A DNA stretch of 62,000 nucleotides from Adiantum capillus-veneris (GCA_014529385.2 CM043942.1:32673969-32735968); one strand, 5' to 3'; shown: positions 11,002-22,306, numbered from the stretch's first letter. The notes: a model not told the origin generated them from the letters alone. Numbers and translations are program-made.

Positions 11002-11461
11002 CTTCAAAAGGAATAGGAATGATTGCTGCACAACAAACAACAAACATTAGTAACAAACAACAAACATTTTTTTCCTATTATGACACCCCGTGCGGGATAA
11101 CCATAGCATTGGAAGTTTCCACCTTCCAAGCGGCTCGCGACCGAGTGACACCCCGTAGGCGAAATAGCAAAGCGAGGAAAAAGTTCACACATACAAAGAT
11201 CGCGCACGGGGTGACGATTGTTCTTCTTGGTCCTTGCCATCTTCAAAAGGAATAGGAATGATTGCTGCACAACCAACAACAAACATTAGTAACAAACAAC
11301 AAACATTTTTTTCCTATTATGACACCCCGTGCAGGATAACCATAGCATTGGAAGTTTTCACCTTCCAAGCGGCTCGCGACCGAGTGACACCCCGTAGGCG
11401 AAATAGCAAAGCGAGGAAAAAGTTCACACATACAAAGATCGCGCACGGGGTGACGGGGTGA
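10984..11461. repeat. 239-bp tandem duplication over the H3-like gene start
   Basis: The segment from 10984 (CTTCTTGGTCCTTGCCATC) recurs from 11223 with few changes. Each copy includes the first codons of the H3-like gene on the minus strand (MARTKK) and about 200 bases of 5' sequence. The upstream copy leaves the frame after MARTKKN, so it makes no histone but duplicates the promoter/5' UTR. Within each copy, GACACCCCGTGCGGGA and GCGCACGGGGTGAC form an inverted pair, suggesting a small inverted-repeat insertion in the 5' region. Confidence 0.85.
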
Positions 11462-12096
11462 CAATTGTTCCAAGTGCGGGTAAAATTGGGTTGTGAAAGC
11501 GCCGCAAGAATCGGATAATAGCGCAGCAAGAATCGCGAAAAATCGGGCAAGAATGTGCTCGATTTGAGTGCTTCTTGGGCTTGTATAGGGTGCTATGCGC
11601 AACTCCCTAGGTGCATAACTCCCTAGGCGCATACTAGCCGTTGGGCACAAACTTAGAGGCGGAAACCGCTTGGCACACCCCCCGAGGCGGCATTTTTGGC
11701 CATATAAACAACCTACCCAACCCACTTTTCCACTCATTGTCCTTCACAAGGCTAGAAATAAAGCCTCCAAGCGACACCCCGTGCGCGAATTTTGAAGGTG
11801 TCGAGCGCTTACCCAGTGACACGCCGTAAGCGAATTTATTGAGTGCCAACTCTCTCCTCACCCTCATAGCTCGTATAGCAAGTGACACAATTTGTTGTAA
11901 TTCTTTCTTGCTTGCTTAGATTTACAACTTGCATACTTGTTTGTAAACCATTATTAGTTTTTTGCATTATTAAGGAAGGGTAGTTTATTGATATATTTTA
12001 GTCATAGAAGAAATATATTTCTTAATGTCATGTCTACTTCTTAATGTCTTGATGGACTTCTCTTTTATCTTTCGCAGACATTTGTGGATTGTCATA
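11462..12096. promoter_or_regulatory. Divergent intergenic region between the H3-like gene and gene B
   Basis: The H3-like gene (minus) and gene B (plus) diverge from here. The region is GC-richer than its surroundings and has repeated words CTCCCTAGGCGCATA / CTCCCTAGGTGCATA (about 11600-11635) and GACACCCCGTGCGCGAA / GACACGCCGTAAGCGAA (11775-11840). A TATA-like CATATAAAC lies near 11701 on the plus strand. An acceptor-like TTATCTTTCGCAG just before the gene B ATG suggests an intron in its 5' UTR. Promoter function is inference. Confidence 0.35.
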
Positions 12097-13506
12097 ATGG
12101 ATACAGAGGATATGCAAGAGACCGCTGATGAGAGGCTGATGTCTTTTCTTTACAAAGTTAATGAACTTGCAAGATTTCAAAGTGTCAAAGAGATTTTTAA
12201 TGATGCCTTTGAGCTTCAACTACTTGTGGATGGCTTTTCCACACAAATTAGTGAATTGATAGAGATATATACAGTATTGACCAAAGATCACAGGCTTGAT
12301 AATCTTGTTCATTTTCTTGATATATGCAAAGCAGGTAGCTTGGCAAGGACAGGTATTGCAAAGAAGTGTTCAAGCCTTCATCCAGACTGGAAAAAGATCA
12401 TAAAGCCTTGCAAATTTCATGGTAATATGCATTGCCAGTTGGTAGAGTATGACCTTGGACTTATCATTTTCTTCAGTGTACTCCCAACACCAGAGGGCAA
12501 ACAGATTCCAAAGCAGATTTCTCAGGCTGAGGAGGACCAGGAGGAAGAGGAGAGGGAGATGGAGTTCCATGAAGAGGAAGAGAAACTACAAAGCATTGAG
12601 ATGCTGGACATTGCAAAATTTAAAGTAGAAAACATCACTAAAGTGGAGAATGTTGACATTGAGGATGAAGATGTTGATCCTTTGCATTGCACATCAACAT
12701 TTTCCACATACAAAGTTAACAAAAAGGAATATGTTTTGCTGAATGACATTCAGCATCTTTTTGATCTAAGGGAAGTTTTGGTTGAGTGGGGATGTAATGA
12801 CATAGGATTCATTGATTACTCTTCTTGCCCCTCAGCAGTCTTGGACACAGAGGCAGAAAATTTTATTGACAGCTCAAGTGTTGGAAAGCTTGTGCAGGAC
12901 ATTGTTCTGAGATATGAGCAACAGGGTGTACGTTTTGAAGAGGAGTTCAATGAGATCCAAAAAAGGCTTAAAATAGAGCATATGGGAGAGGAAAAGACCA
13001 GAGATTATGAAGTAAGGCCAACTAGATCCATTGATATATGGGAACCTGCCTTTTTTGAGGAGGATGAGTCTCCTAAGGTATGTTTATGACCATTTTTCTT
13101 TGTCTAATTAATGTGCCAAACAATTAACCAAGACATATTTTTGCAGATTGAAATACTGGACACAGACAAATTCCTTGGCAGGGGGAAGGGTTCCAGACCA
13201 TTAAATTTAGGAAGGAACCAGAGCTTGGGACACTTTATTGGGAAGCTCAACAAAGAGACTGTCATTATATTCCATAACAAGTTTACAAGAGAACCATTGC
13301 TGCCAATGCTTGCAATTAAAGCACTTGCAAAGGTTGTTGGTTCATATCAGCTTCCTCCAGGGTTAGAGAAGTTAATATTGGTGGAAAAGGAGGAAGCCAT
13401 CATAATTTTTGGATTCTTCCCTGGACTTATTGGTTCTAGAGCTGGTTATTTTGCCACAATGGCATCCTATGTGCTTGCCCACATCCTATGGGACCTCATT
13501 TCTTGA
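12097..13506 (+). CDS. Unknown gene B of the 8.1-kb transposon (446 aa, two exons)
   Basis: I place the start at the ATG at 12097 (MDTEDMQETADERLMSFLYK), after an acceptor-like TTTCGCAG. Exon 1 ends at 13077 (CCTAAG before GTATGT) and exon 2 runs 13147-13506 after TTTTTGCAG; the phase fits. The product is about 446 residues with an acidic middle (EEDQEEEEREMEFHEEEE near residues 150-165) and a more globular C-terminus (FTREPLLPMLAIKALAKVVG). I recognise no domain. The frame is fully open. Its last 21 bases overlap the end of the convergent transposase-like gene. An accessory or chromatin-linked role would suit the neighbours but is not shown by the sequence. Confidence 0.62.
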
Positions 13507-15392
13507 TGTACCTTCAAGACCATGATCTTTGATGGCATTGTGGAGAGATTTCCACTGGTTATACTTCACATTGGATGAACCCTTCTTGGCATTTACCTTT
13601 CCTAGTTTTCCATGAAACCCTAGGAAAGCTCTGGCCTTCACACCACCAACAAAGACCTTTCTAGGCACATTGTTTCCATTTGAAGATCTCTTCAGGTCTG
13701 TTTCAATCTTAACCTTACCACTGTGAAGGCCAATTTCTGATAAAACCCTTTCAATACATTTCATTGCAGCATCTCTAGCTGCTTTTGGCTGTAACTTCCA
13801 GGCAAACCCCACATACAGATGTACAATTTTCTCCACAATTCTGCAAAGAGCATGCAGAGTGCATATGTGGACATTAGCAAGTGGAATATTTAAAACTGCT
13901 TTGAAGTTTGGATCTTGAGTATGCCTTTGTTCCAATTTGCAGGATTACATTCTTTTGCTGATGCCATACAATACAGACAACGGCTCTTTGCCATAGCTCC
14001 TTTGGAGACATTGTACATACATTTAAGGGTTTTAAGGTCTCCTCCCATGTGCCATTCCACCCTGTAACTTCCAAACCCTTCAACTTCAAGCTCTTCCCCT
14101 AATTCTTGTGCATTAATGACTTCGGGTATTGTTGTTTGATGGAAAACCCAATCCAGAACATCAAAGTCTTCACTCTCTACTTCAAAAGCACCTAGCCACC
14201 AGACATTCTTCTCCGATTGCACGCTGAAGTACTTGGTATCCTTCGGTTTCAATGCTCTGTTCATTAAAGTTATGGAAATCCTCTCAATTTTTATGTTCTT
14301 AACAATCTCGCATTCATCAAGCTTTATCACAAAACTGACAACACCATTTGCTTCTGTATGCTCCAGCTCATAGAATCTGATCATTTCCTTCTGAAGTGTC
14401 TTCAAGTCAAGGAAAATATTATTGAACTCGTCAAATTGAAGATCCCTCTTTTTACCATGATAGGTACCATGAATGTGGTGAGGCTCACCCAACATCTCCA
14501 TTATCCTCTCATTGATCTTTTTCCTTGCCTCCTGCACAATGGATGGCTTTGGAAGCAAAGAGGACCTGACTTTACATTGCTTTAACCTTGAGTTCACATT
14601 TCTGAACAGCTTGCTATAACCATCTCTGCTAATGCCTACCTTATCCATAGTATATTGCACATCCTCCTTGTCCAAGCAAGAGCTCTACAAAAATCCCTCA
14701 ATGCACTGCTCCTTTGCCTTGCTAAACTTCTTCTCTGTGAAAATCTTTTTGGCAACCTTGGGAGGTAAAACATCACAATAATGTTTAGCTGCCATTTCCA
14801 TGTTTGATGCAGAGTTTGGTTGTAGCAAAGTCCTAAATCAAAAGGTACAAAATTAACTGATTATTGATCTTGTCCAAATGACACCAACAAAATAAACAAA
14901 CACTGATCAACTAAATTAAAGTTAACTGAATATTAATCATTTAATAAAGAACAACTGCAATAGGGTCTTAATAACAACCTAACAAAAAGATTAACTACCT
15001 AGCAAAGAAAAGTAACCTACGCATATTAACAAAGAAAAGTAACCTAAGCATATTAACAAAGAATAGTAGCAACTTAACAATATAAAATAAGCATATATAC
15101 CTTGCTGCTCTGATTCTACCGCAAGACTCTGTGTATAACCCAGCAACCCTCTTTGACCATCACCCACAAATTTTATCAAAGATGAACAATTTGATAATGG
15201 GGGAGTGCTCTTTGTCATTGGGTCCACTGGATACAATCTTCCATCAGTCCAGAGATCAATGTGTTTTTTTTAATCTTGCCGCATTGCTTCAAATATGGAC
15301 GAGGACACCTCTGCACATTTGTTTCTCTTGCGCACTGGACAATATTCTTCATTTAGCTCAATGTGTAGATGGTATAAGCTTCTCTTCTCCAT
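13486..15392 (-). pseudogene. Transposase-like gene of the 8.1-kb transposon, broken
   Basis: From the ATG at 15392 the first exon (to about 15101) encodes a possible zinc-binding start (EEYCPVRKRNKC) with one in-frame TAA. The second runs from about 14832 to 13486. Key parts are SFVIKLDECEIVKN, VEWHMGGDLKTLKCMY, CLYCMASAKEC and NVHICTLHALCRIVEKIV. The order D....GGDLK, C..C and the .LH.LLRI-like stretch recalls, from memory, a repetitive transposase-like family common in invertebrates and algae. A TAG near 14680 and a one-base frameshift near 13940 break the gene. The exon 1 to exon 2 phase does not fit perfectly, so exon limits are approximate. Transposase identity is likely but unproven. 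Confidence 0.55.
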
Positions 15393-15687
15393 GGAAGTCT
15401 ATTAACAGTATTTGTCAGAGATAGTACTATAGAGAAAAGCTCTGCAGATACGAGGAAGAAGACAACACAGAAAAGGTTTGTTTCAGCTTTTGGAAATTTT
15501 GAATTTTGGGCCATAACTGACGTTTTCGTTAGTTTTGGAGGGAGTATTTTTTAGAATACTAAAGATCCTAGAAAGATTTGACAATGACATGTTTCGGCGG
15601 AGGTAAAAAGGACGCAAACTCACCTTTTTACAAACATTTCACTATTTTTAAATAAAGTATATATTCTCTCTCTACATATTCTTACAG
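15393..15687. other. Right subterminal region of the 8.1-kb transposon
   Basis: No gene is supported. It holds the 5' flank of the transposase-like gene and AT-rich sequence ending in TCTCTCTCTACATATTC next to the inverted repeat, mirroring the AG-rich stretch inside the left repeat. Confidence 0.4.
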
Positions 15688-15720
15688 GGCACAAAAGTGA
15701 CCTCAAAATTCCCCTAATGA
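15688..15720 (-). repeat. Right terminal inverted repeat of the 8.1-kb transposon
   Basis: Plus strand starts GGCACAAAAGTGACC and ends CCCCTAATGA. It is the partner of 7588-7620. Confidence 0.88.
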
Positions 15721-16576
15721 AGCTGCGGGTAAACCTGTACTGTCTCTCATTTTCCTGTCACTGTCCTATAAGCATAGACTGCGACAATGCCTCAACGGCA
15801 GTAAAGCAAAGATGCAATCCCAACTGTCTAACTCACAGTCAATACATCCTAGCTGCCTATCTAATGGTGCTCGAGGGATCGCTCCAAGACCTGTATCACC
15901 GAAAGGATCTCAACATTCGAGAATCCCCTAGCTCAATAAAACCTCACTCGACCCTCAACAAAGGCTGCAGTAAATCTGATAGTACATAGACTTCCCGCAA
16001 AGTCATACATCCACAAATTTTCCACTGTATGCTGTAACCGCTGCGGCGGTTGTTTCCTGCGTGACTCACAGCCAACAAACCCTCAACAGACATACATCAT
16101 CTATGACAATACATCCCATGTGGAAGTACCTGCAATGTCCGGATGAAATCTGGAATATCAAGCAGCAAACACAAGCTACCTGATGAACTAGTGGATGTCG
16201 CCTACAGTCTATGTGTAGATGCGCCCGTGTCGTATGTGACACGCCTCCAAGAACTATGAGCCGTCCTTCGATGTGTAGACAGCCACAAATCAACACTCTG
16301 GGAGTGTCGATATCCTCAGCACTTGCAGTCGTAGGCCGAAAACCCCAAATTTGCAGAGTTGGATCTGCACCCGTCGAGACCACGTAGTCGAAAATGGCCT
16401 GCATAGACCTTTGTCGAAGCCGAACGGTGGCTGAGATGACCTCAGAATGAAATTGTGAGAACACCAAGCCCTTCGGGCTTACCCACGAGATTTGGGGCCG
16501 TGTCTTTGCCTGTCGAATTTCACTCCAATCTGAGCTGGTGACTCTAGCCTCCTGCAGTGTTGTCCCGAGCCTCGAT
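15721..16576 (-). other. Copia leader between the primer site and the nested transposon
   Basis: About 850 bases of the copia 5' untranslated leader (minus strand). An open stretch near 16066-16650 overlaps the LTR and primer site and is not taken as a gene. No other structure is clear. Confidence 0.5.
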
Positions 16577-16592
16577 CTGAGCTCTGATACCA
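16577..16592 (-). other. Copia primer binding site (initiator Met-tRNA)
   Basis: On the minus strand this reads TGGTATCAGAGCTCAG. TGGTATCAGAGC is the standard complement of plant initiator Met-tRNA used by copia elements. This is a primer site, not a tRNA gene. Confidence 0.85.
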
Positions 16593-16594
16593 GT

Positions 16595-16786
16595 TGAAGG
16601 AGTACGAGCGGAAGTGCGACGCGAGAGAGAGTGCGAGAAGAAGAGCACAATGATATGGTGAACTCGCTCTACTGTAATTTGTAGAGCATAGTGAGTTCTT
16701 ATTAGGTTTTTACAAAAGAATATGTGTACATACCTTGCGGCCCACCCACTTACCTTGGCGACAACATTGGGCTTTATACCCCAACA
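16595..16786 (-). repeat. Copia 5' LTR (192 bp)
   Basis: Same length and ends as 3114-3305. It is followed on the minus strand, after a two-base spacer, by the Met-tRNA primer site. Confidence 0.92.
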
Positions 16787-17177
16787 CCTTTGGGATCACC
16801 TGTTCACTGTTTTTGCTGACTTGGGGATGAACGATTGTGATCTTTGTACCTCTTTAGAATGCTGTGACAGTGATAGGATAGATTCCAAATAGTCTCCTGT
16901 AGCTCCTCTTCAAGTTTCGTGCGAATCCGACATGATTTGCATGGTAAACGGGCGTGATGACTGTAGAGTTGTGTAGAAGGATATAGGAAAATTGGTTGGC
17001 CTTAGTGCGTATGATTTGCTTGCAGAGTTAGTAGTTGTATCTCATCGAGTTCACTTCATTAGGAATGACACCCTAGTGAGTTTCCATGCCTCATCCTGGT
17101 CGCTTCCCTTGTATTGATATTTTATGTTGATGCGTGAGAGCTATGCTATGGACGTCCGTCGCGGCGACCCGCAAACA
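16787..17177 (+). repeat. Gypsy 5' LTR, second part
   Basis: Begins with the duplicated CCTTT and resumes the LTR at GGGATCACCTGTTCACTG, matching 27842 onward in the 3' LTR. From about 16916 it matches 33676 onward, beyond the second insertion. It ends GCAAACA just before the primer site. Confidence 0.9.
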
Positions 17178-17178
17178 T

Positions 17179-17196
17179 TGGCGCCGCAGCCGGGGA
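17179..17196 (+). other. Gypsy primer binding site (tRNA-Asp type)
   Basis: TGGCGCCGCAGCCGGGGA differs at two bases from TGGCGCCGTTGCCGGGGA, the complement of the 3' end of plant tRNA-Asp used by Tat/Athila-type gypsy elements (from memory). It lies one base after the LTR end. Confidence 0.8.
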
Positions 17197-18949
17197 ATGC
17201 ACCTTAGGTGATGAGTGACCGAGTGCGCAGTTAGCTCCTTAAAAGAAGATCAATCCATAAATCCTTTTTACACCTCAGTTAGGCTGCTAGACAGGGGTTT
17301 AGAGCTTAGTGGAGTCTAGAGTCTGTGGACCGGCTAGATCCTCTCTTAGGAGATTTAGGGAGCTGTGAGTGAGAGTGTTCAAAGCATTTTTTCTCTTCAA
17401 TTTCTCTAATTCGATTGAGTACTGAAATCTCACCCGAAATCCGTCTTGTTTGTTTTGTTTGATTCATTTCTTTATGTTCTTTCATTTCTATACTTAGGAG
17501 TAGGATAAGTAATTTGCATTCCAGTCAGATTTGGGGCAAAAGTTAGAGTCGAGAAACCAAGAAACCATAACTTTGGCAAAAAGGCCATAAGACTCTAAAA
17601 TTTAGAAAATCTAACCAAACAGGGTTGATATTGATTCAAATCACCAAGTGGTAGCACAAAACACTGTAAAACACTTGTCAGAGGGAGCAGACTAAATTTC
17701 ATCAGATTTAGCCCAAGTACTACGATCGCGATCGGTGTACCTCAGTGTCAGAATTGTACAAGATTTGACATGTGTCTTCCTGATAAGATTCTAAACAAGT
17801 TTGTCTAAAGAAACCACACCCAAAAACATCAAAAATCAAGGAAATCAAGCCACTTCGGTAAAACTAGCCCGACAGACCCAGAAACTGTAAAATCTTGACT
17901 TTTGGTGATCCAAATGCAAAAAGACTTGGGGGGTAGCCATAAAACATCAGTGTCTACAAGCATGCCAAATTTGGTTGAATTTGGGCTTAGAACTACGATC
18001 GCGATTGGTGTACCTAAGTGCCAGATTTTGACCAGATTTCATCTGTGAGATCCTCAGGTGTATATAAACATAAAAGTATACAAGGCCAAGAGCCAGAAAC
18101 CTCAAAATACCTGTCAAATCATCTGAATACAGATCCAAGTCAAAAACTGCTAAACTGGCATAGAAATTGACTTTCAGTAGACCAAAACACATCAAAACTG
18201 GGAAGAAACCATGCAAAGGGATAGCATGTGCATAGGACAAGCTTAGGTATCTCTCAAATCCCAAAACAAACAGCAAAATCAAGTCAAACTGACAGATTCA
18301 AGAAAACAGACACTTCCAACCAAGAACTGGTAAAAGCTTGACTTTTTGGGGTTTGAATACAAAAGTATTTGGTGGGTAGCCTTAAAATGGCCTAGTGAAC
18401 AAGCTGGTGAAGTTTCATCAAATTTGGGCACTGTACTACGATCACAATCGGTGTACCCAAGTGCCAGATTTGACTCATTTTTACCTGTTCTTAAACCTAG
18501 ACTATTTAAGATATCATGAGTTGTCAAAACCCAAATTGGACATACTGTCAATAATATGCAAGCAAAATTCTATTGAAGTCATTGTGAAATCATTGAATCT
18601 TCTGACATTTGGAATGATACAAGTGTATTCATTTGCAGAGACCGATCAAGTAACAATCCATGCAGTGGTGAGAGTTGGAAGATCACTCTATCTCGAGGTA
18701 AGAGGTTTGGATTCGATCGGTAAATTCCACTTTCTTCATGTTTTGGAGATCGAGAAAACAAATCAACAACCAACACCGAAATTTAGCGGTCAAGCAAGTG
18801 TTTTATCAATGGAGGAGAGTGTAAACCAATGTGTAGTACGACCGTTAGAGCCGATCCCTGAAGGAAGTATTTTCGATACTTCTTCAGAGAGATCTTACGA
18901 GTATTTCACGGAAAACTTGGGACATTTAAACCTAAACGAAAGAGAAAAC
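17197..18949 (+). other. Gypsy leader with spaced ATCGCGAT-centred repeats
   Basis: A long untranslated leader. The block ACTACGATCGCGATCGGTGT appears at 17719, with variants at 17992 and 18435, each followed by a TGCCAGATTT-like stretch and preceded by a TTTCATCAGATTTAGCCC-like stretch. They are therefore diverged copies of a longer unit. A frame opens from about 18395, but I see no known domain before the Gag-like part. Confidence 0.55.
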
Positions 18950-21142
18950 ATGGCATCAGGACCATCAAACCCTTCGGCCACAATGAAGCTATTGTTCATC
19001 AAGTATCAGTATGACAACAAGCAAGGTGCCAAGATCTACAAAGATGGTATGGACCGCTAATGTGTGAAAATAGAAGATAGACCAAGTGAGTTCAAGAACT
19101 TAGTGCTGTGAGCTATAGTGGAGATAGGTACCTAGATGACGAAGGTATCATGTACTTGGTAGTCCTGAATCCTAACATTGTGGACAAGTGGGGATTGATG
19201 GGCACGAAGGCCAAAGTAGATGAGGAACCTGAGGAGAAAGCACCAACAATGAGCTTCCCTAATGCGAGGTTAAGGTGAGAAAATGAAACTTTGAGATTCA
19301 ACATAGACAACGTCTACGTGGGGTTATACAAGTATAATAATGGAGAGGAAGATCTCTATTATAGATGCAAGGAACCCTACGCCGGAGAGTTGATAGAGCG
19401 GAAAAGACTTTATGTCTTCACCTACACAAAGGGATCAGAAATGAAAATCGTCGCATACGACAAATATGGAAGACGATACGCAGCAATCGATAAAAAAGAG
19501 TTGGAAGGATATACGTACTTTGGGGGACCACTCCACCAGTATTATGTCACTCCAAGCCCACTGAGACCAACACCTACAAATGTCATGCCAGACCCGATGG
19601 CAACAGGTGGAGAGAGGACTCATGTAGCTGATTCTTTCAGTCGACCTCAGTATTCTATGCCAAACCCCATGGGAACAGTACATCCCAGAGAGTTAATGGC
19701 TACGAATCGGGATAGTGCGGTTCCTATCTCTACACATACCGCAGTAGGTCCGACATTCGCAACCACACCATCACATTTACCTCCTAGTAGTAGATTCGTG
19801 GCGAGGAACCAACGAGAGCAACCCATGACATCCATGATGCACGAGAATAATTAAGTCAAGACACGGGAGCATTGAGATTGGTCGCAGACCATAGACGGAT
19901 GAGGCCATTCCAGGTAGCGAAGTGCATGCCAAAGAAGTATAGCGGATCAGGGGATCCATATACCCATGTGTCGCTCTTCAAGCAAGTCTTAAGAGCAGAG
20001 GAGATCACTGATTTTCATACTCAATATGAGGGATTCGGGCTGACCTTGGAAGGACGGCCTTTACATGGTTTCAACCTTTGAACCCTGAAACTTGTCTGAA
20101 TATTGAACATGTATTGCGGGAGTTCGCAGAAGAATTCTCAAAACGGGGTAAAAAGCATAATATTGTATCACAGATATATGCTTTTAAACAAAAGGAGAAC
20201 GAAAAAGTGAAGGAAGCATCCTTGAGATTCAAGCAATACATTGAGAGGTGCCCAAGGAGAGAATTACCGCAGGACGAGAGATTATATGTGCTCTTCATTG
20301 AAGGACTTAGAAACGAAACCTTGACAAAGGACCTTCACTTGAAAGCTTGTAGCACATTTGAACAGGTTATAAGGGAAGCGTTATATCTTGTTGATAACTG
20401 CAAAGCATATGGGGAAGTGTCAGAGGATACTGATTCAGTAACCAATGGCTCTTCATCCATTAAGAGTGAACCCTCTACCAAGAAAGATGCTCAGGCTTCT
20501 TTGATGTCGACAGCTGACCAAATGATAGAGGAAGTAACAAAGAGAATGCAGCAACATATGAGATCAAATCCGGTGATGAGACAGTCTCAGACTAGGAAAT
20601 GTGACATATGTGGGGTGGATCACCCGACGCCGTGGTGCACACAACAACCGAAAGCACCAGTTGCGAATGGACGAGTACTGAAATGGTGCGCAATAGAGCA
20701 AAAATGGACGAACCATGGCATGGATGAGTGTTTTTACAACAAAAACTATGTGAGGAAAAGGCCGTATGGACCTCCAGCACGACCACCCCAGCCACCTCCT
20801 CCAAGATATCAAGTTGGGCCAAATGTGAATATGGTAGCAGGAGCAGACAGACCTCAATCTGTGTTGGGTCAACAACCTCTATTACCACAGGAAAATAGGG
20901 CCATGATTAGGTATGCTCTACCTTACAAAGCATCACCAGGAACAAATAATACACCTCAAATTTCTTATTACGAGGAACCGAATGAGCCTTACGTAACTGA
21001 ACCTAAACCACAGATGTACACAGATGAAGCCTATCAACCGTGGGGAAATAACGAGGGTATGGCACCACGAACGTATGTAGCACAACCTTCAAGGGATCAA
21101 TATTTGGTGGACGAAAGAACGCTAATATTCATTGCGAACTAG
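18950..21142 (+). pseudogene. Gypsy Gag, decayed
   Basis: A plausible Gag start is MASGPSNPSATMKLLFIKYQ at 18950, stopped at 19060. Further pieces in shifted frames follow at 19291-19854 (Pro/Met-rich) and 19872-20081 (KKYSGSGDPYTHVSLFKQ, the usual Gag opening). The longest piece, 20078-21142, is helical Gag (EFAEEFSKRGKKHNIVSQ, RFKQYIERCPRRELPQDE) ending in a Pro-rich part with CDICGVDHPTPWC. Three frame breaks show decay. The TAG at 21140-21142 separates it from the same frame at 21143-22306. Confidence 0.72.
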
Positions 21143-22306
21143 AACTACAAACCAAGAGGATATCCTAATAGGACGGGACAACCTATGGGACCACCTCCTC
21201 AAAATCAACCACCAATTGGACAGTGCTATAAATGTGGAAGTACATATCATTGGGAGCGTAGTTGTCCTTTCAAAGGTGAAAGTTATCCTTTCAAAGGCAA
21301 AAGAGTGAAAATTTTTGGGTTTTGTGACGGTTGTAGTGTGAATCACATACTGCCAGATTGCCCAAGGAATCCGGACAACAAGGGAAAAGCAACTATGAAT
21401 ATTGTGGGGGTGTTACCAAGTGCAAGCAGTGGATCAGAAACCAAACCCATGATCCAGATCAATGCGTTAACCAGAGCCCAAGCAAAGGACTTAGAGAAAA
21501 ACAAGCCATTGGAAGAAAAGGTTGAGTTGCCAATACCCACAGAAAACGAGAGTTTATCTGTGAGAACACAGCGGAAATCTTGGAAGGCAAAACGAGACAG
21601 AATGAAAGCAAGAAGGATGAAAATCCAAATTGCCATGCAAAATGAATTACATGAAACGAAAGAGCAACTAAAACAAGAGAGAGATAGTAAAACTGTTGAG
21701 GACAACAACAAGCCGAGGAAAGCATCCTCAGGGGGATCAGTCTTGGTCGAGAAAGTGCTAGAGCCTTTAGATGTTCTATTACAAGCATATGAAGCAAGGC
21801 TAAAAACAAACCAAACCTTTGAGCAGAGATGGTTGACTTATCCTCAACCAGAAGTGGAAACGAAGCGTTTGGAAATGTGTAAACACCTTATTGAAACAGC
21901 CCAGGCATTGATGGAACCTAATGCAATTAGGACCCCAGAACAAGAAGTGTTGCTTCACAAAGAGCGAGAAAAACTAAAGATCGATGAATCAGAACAAGTA
22001 AACGGACCCAGGCCTGAAACTATATTGTCATTGGATCACCGAGTGGTGCCGAACACCACTGATGATGCTAAGTCAATGACTATAATGCCAATTCCAGAAG
22101 TGGAAGAACCATGGCCACAACACTTATGGGAAACCATTAGAAATAGAAAGAACGGAAGCACAACGTTACAGTCTACACCAATTCCTGAGGTTAACATGGA
22201 CAACGAAATTTATCCAGGAGATATACAATCAGTGTATGGAGATGCAGGAATGGAGGTTTCGATGGAAAGCAAAACTCAATCCCTGAAACCCTGCCTTCAT
22301 TTATAG
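21143..22306 (+). pseudogene. Gypsy Gag C-terminal part with zinc knuckle and coiled region
   Basis: Same frame as the preceding Gag piece across one TAG. It has CYKCGSTYHWERSCP, a knuckle of C-x2-C-x4-H-x4-C form, then a second Cys/His cluster (FCDGCSVNHILPDC). A Lys/Glu-rich helix (MQNELHETKEQLKQERDSK) and acidic linkers follow. It likely links nucleocapsid to protease. It ends in TAG at 22304-22306; the protease is in another frame. Confidence 0.65.

Larger units (their letters stand above)
7588..15720. mobile_element. 8.1-kb DNA transposon carrying an H3-like histone, Ulp1-like protease, transposase and two unknown genes
   Basis: Terminal inverted repeats of 33 bp (7588-7620 and 15688-15720) match at 32 positions and begin TCATTAGGGGAATTTTGAGG. 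The element sits in the leader of the copia element, between its Gag start and primer site. It holds four genes in two convergent pairs: unknown gene A (plus) facing the H3/Ulp1 gene (minus), then unknown gene B (plus) facing a transposase-like gene (minus). Genes A and B are intact with clean introns; the other two carry stops. I see no clear target-site duplication, so the superfamily is uncertain. The transposase recalls a family spread through animals, algae and fungi, possibly Kyakuja-Dileera-Zisupton-like, but I cannot confirm this. Confidence 0.8.
3114..16786 (-). mobile_element. Ty1/copia retrotransposon (minus strand) nested in the gypsy 5' LTR
   Basis: Flanked by perfect 5-bp duplications, CCTTT at 3109-3113 and 16787-16791. 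Both LTRs are 192 bp. On the minus strand they run TGTTGGGGTATA...CCTTCA. A primer site for initiator Met-tRNA follows the 5' LTR, and a purine-rich tract precedes the 3' LTR (3306-3316). The Gag-Pol frame lies at 3395-7376. The apparent 13.7-kb length is due to an 8.1-kb DNA transposon in the leader. Without it the element is about 5.5 kb, normal for copia. Confidence 0.93.

Noticed and set aside
7588-15720. Host gene cluster rather than a transposon
   Set aside because: The whole block lies inside a copia leader and is bounded by 33-bp inverted repeats, so it moved as a unit.
16066-16650. Minus-strand 194-codon frame
   Set aside because: It spans the copia LTR and primer site and has no domain, so it is a chance frame.
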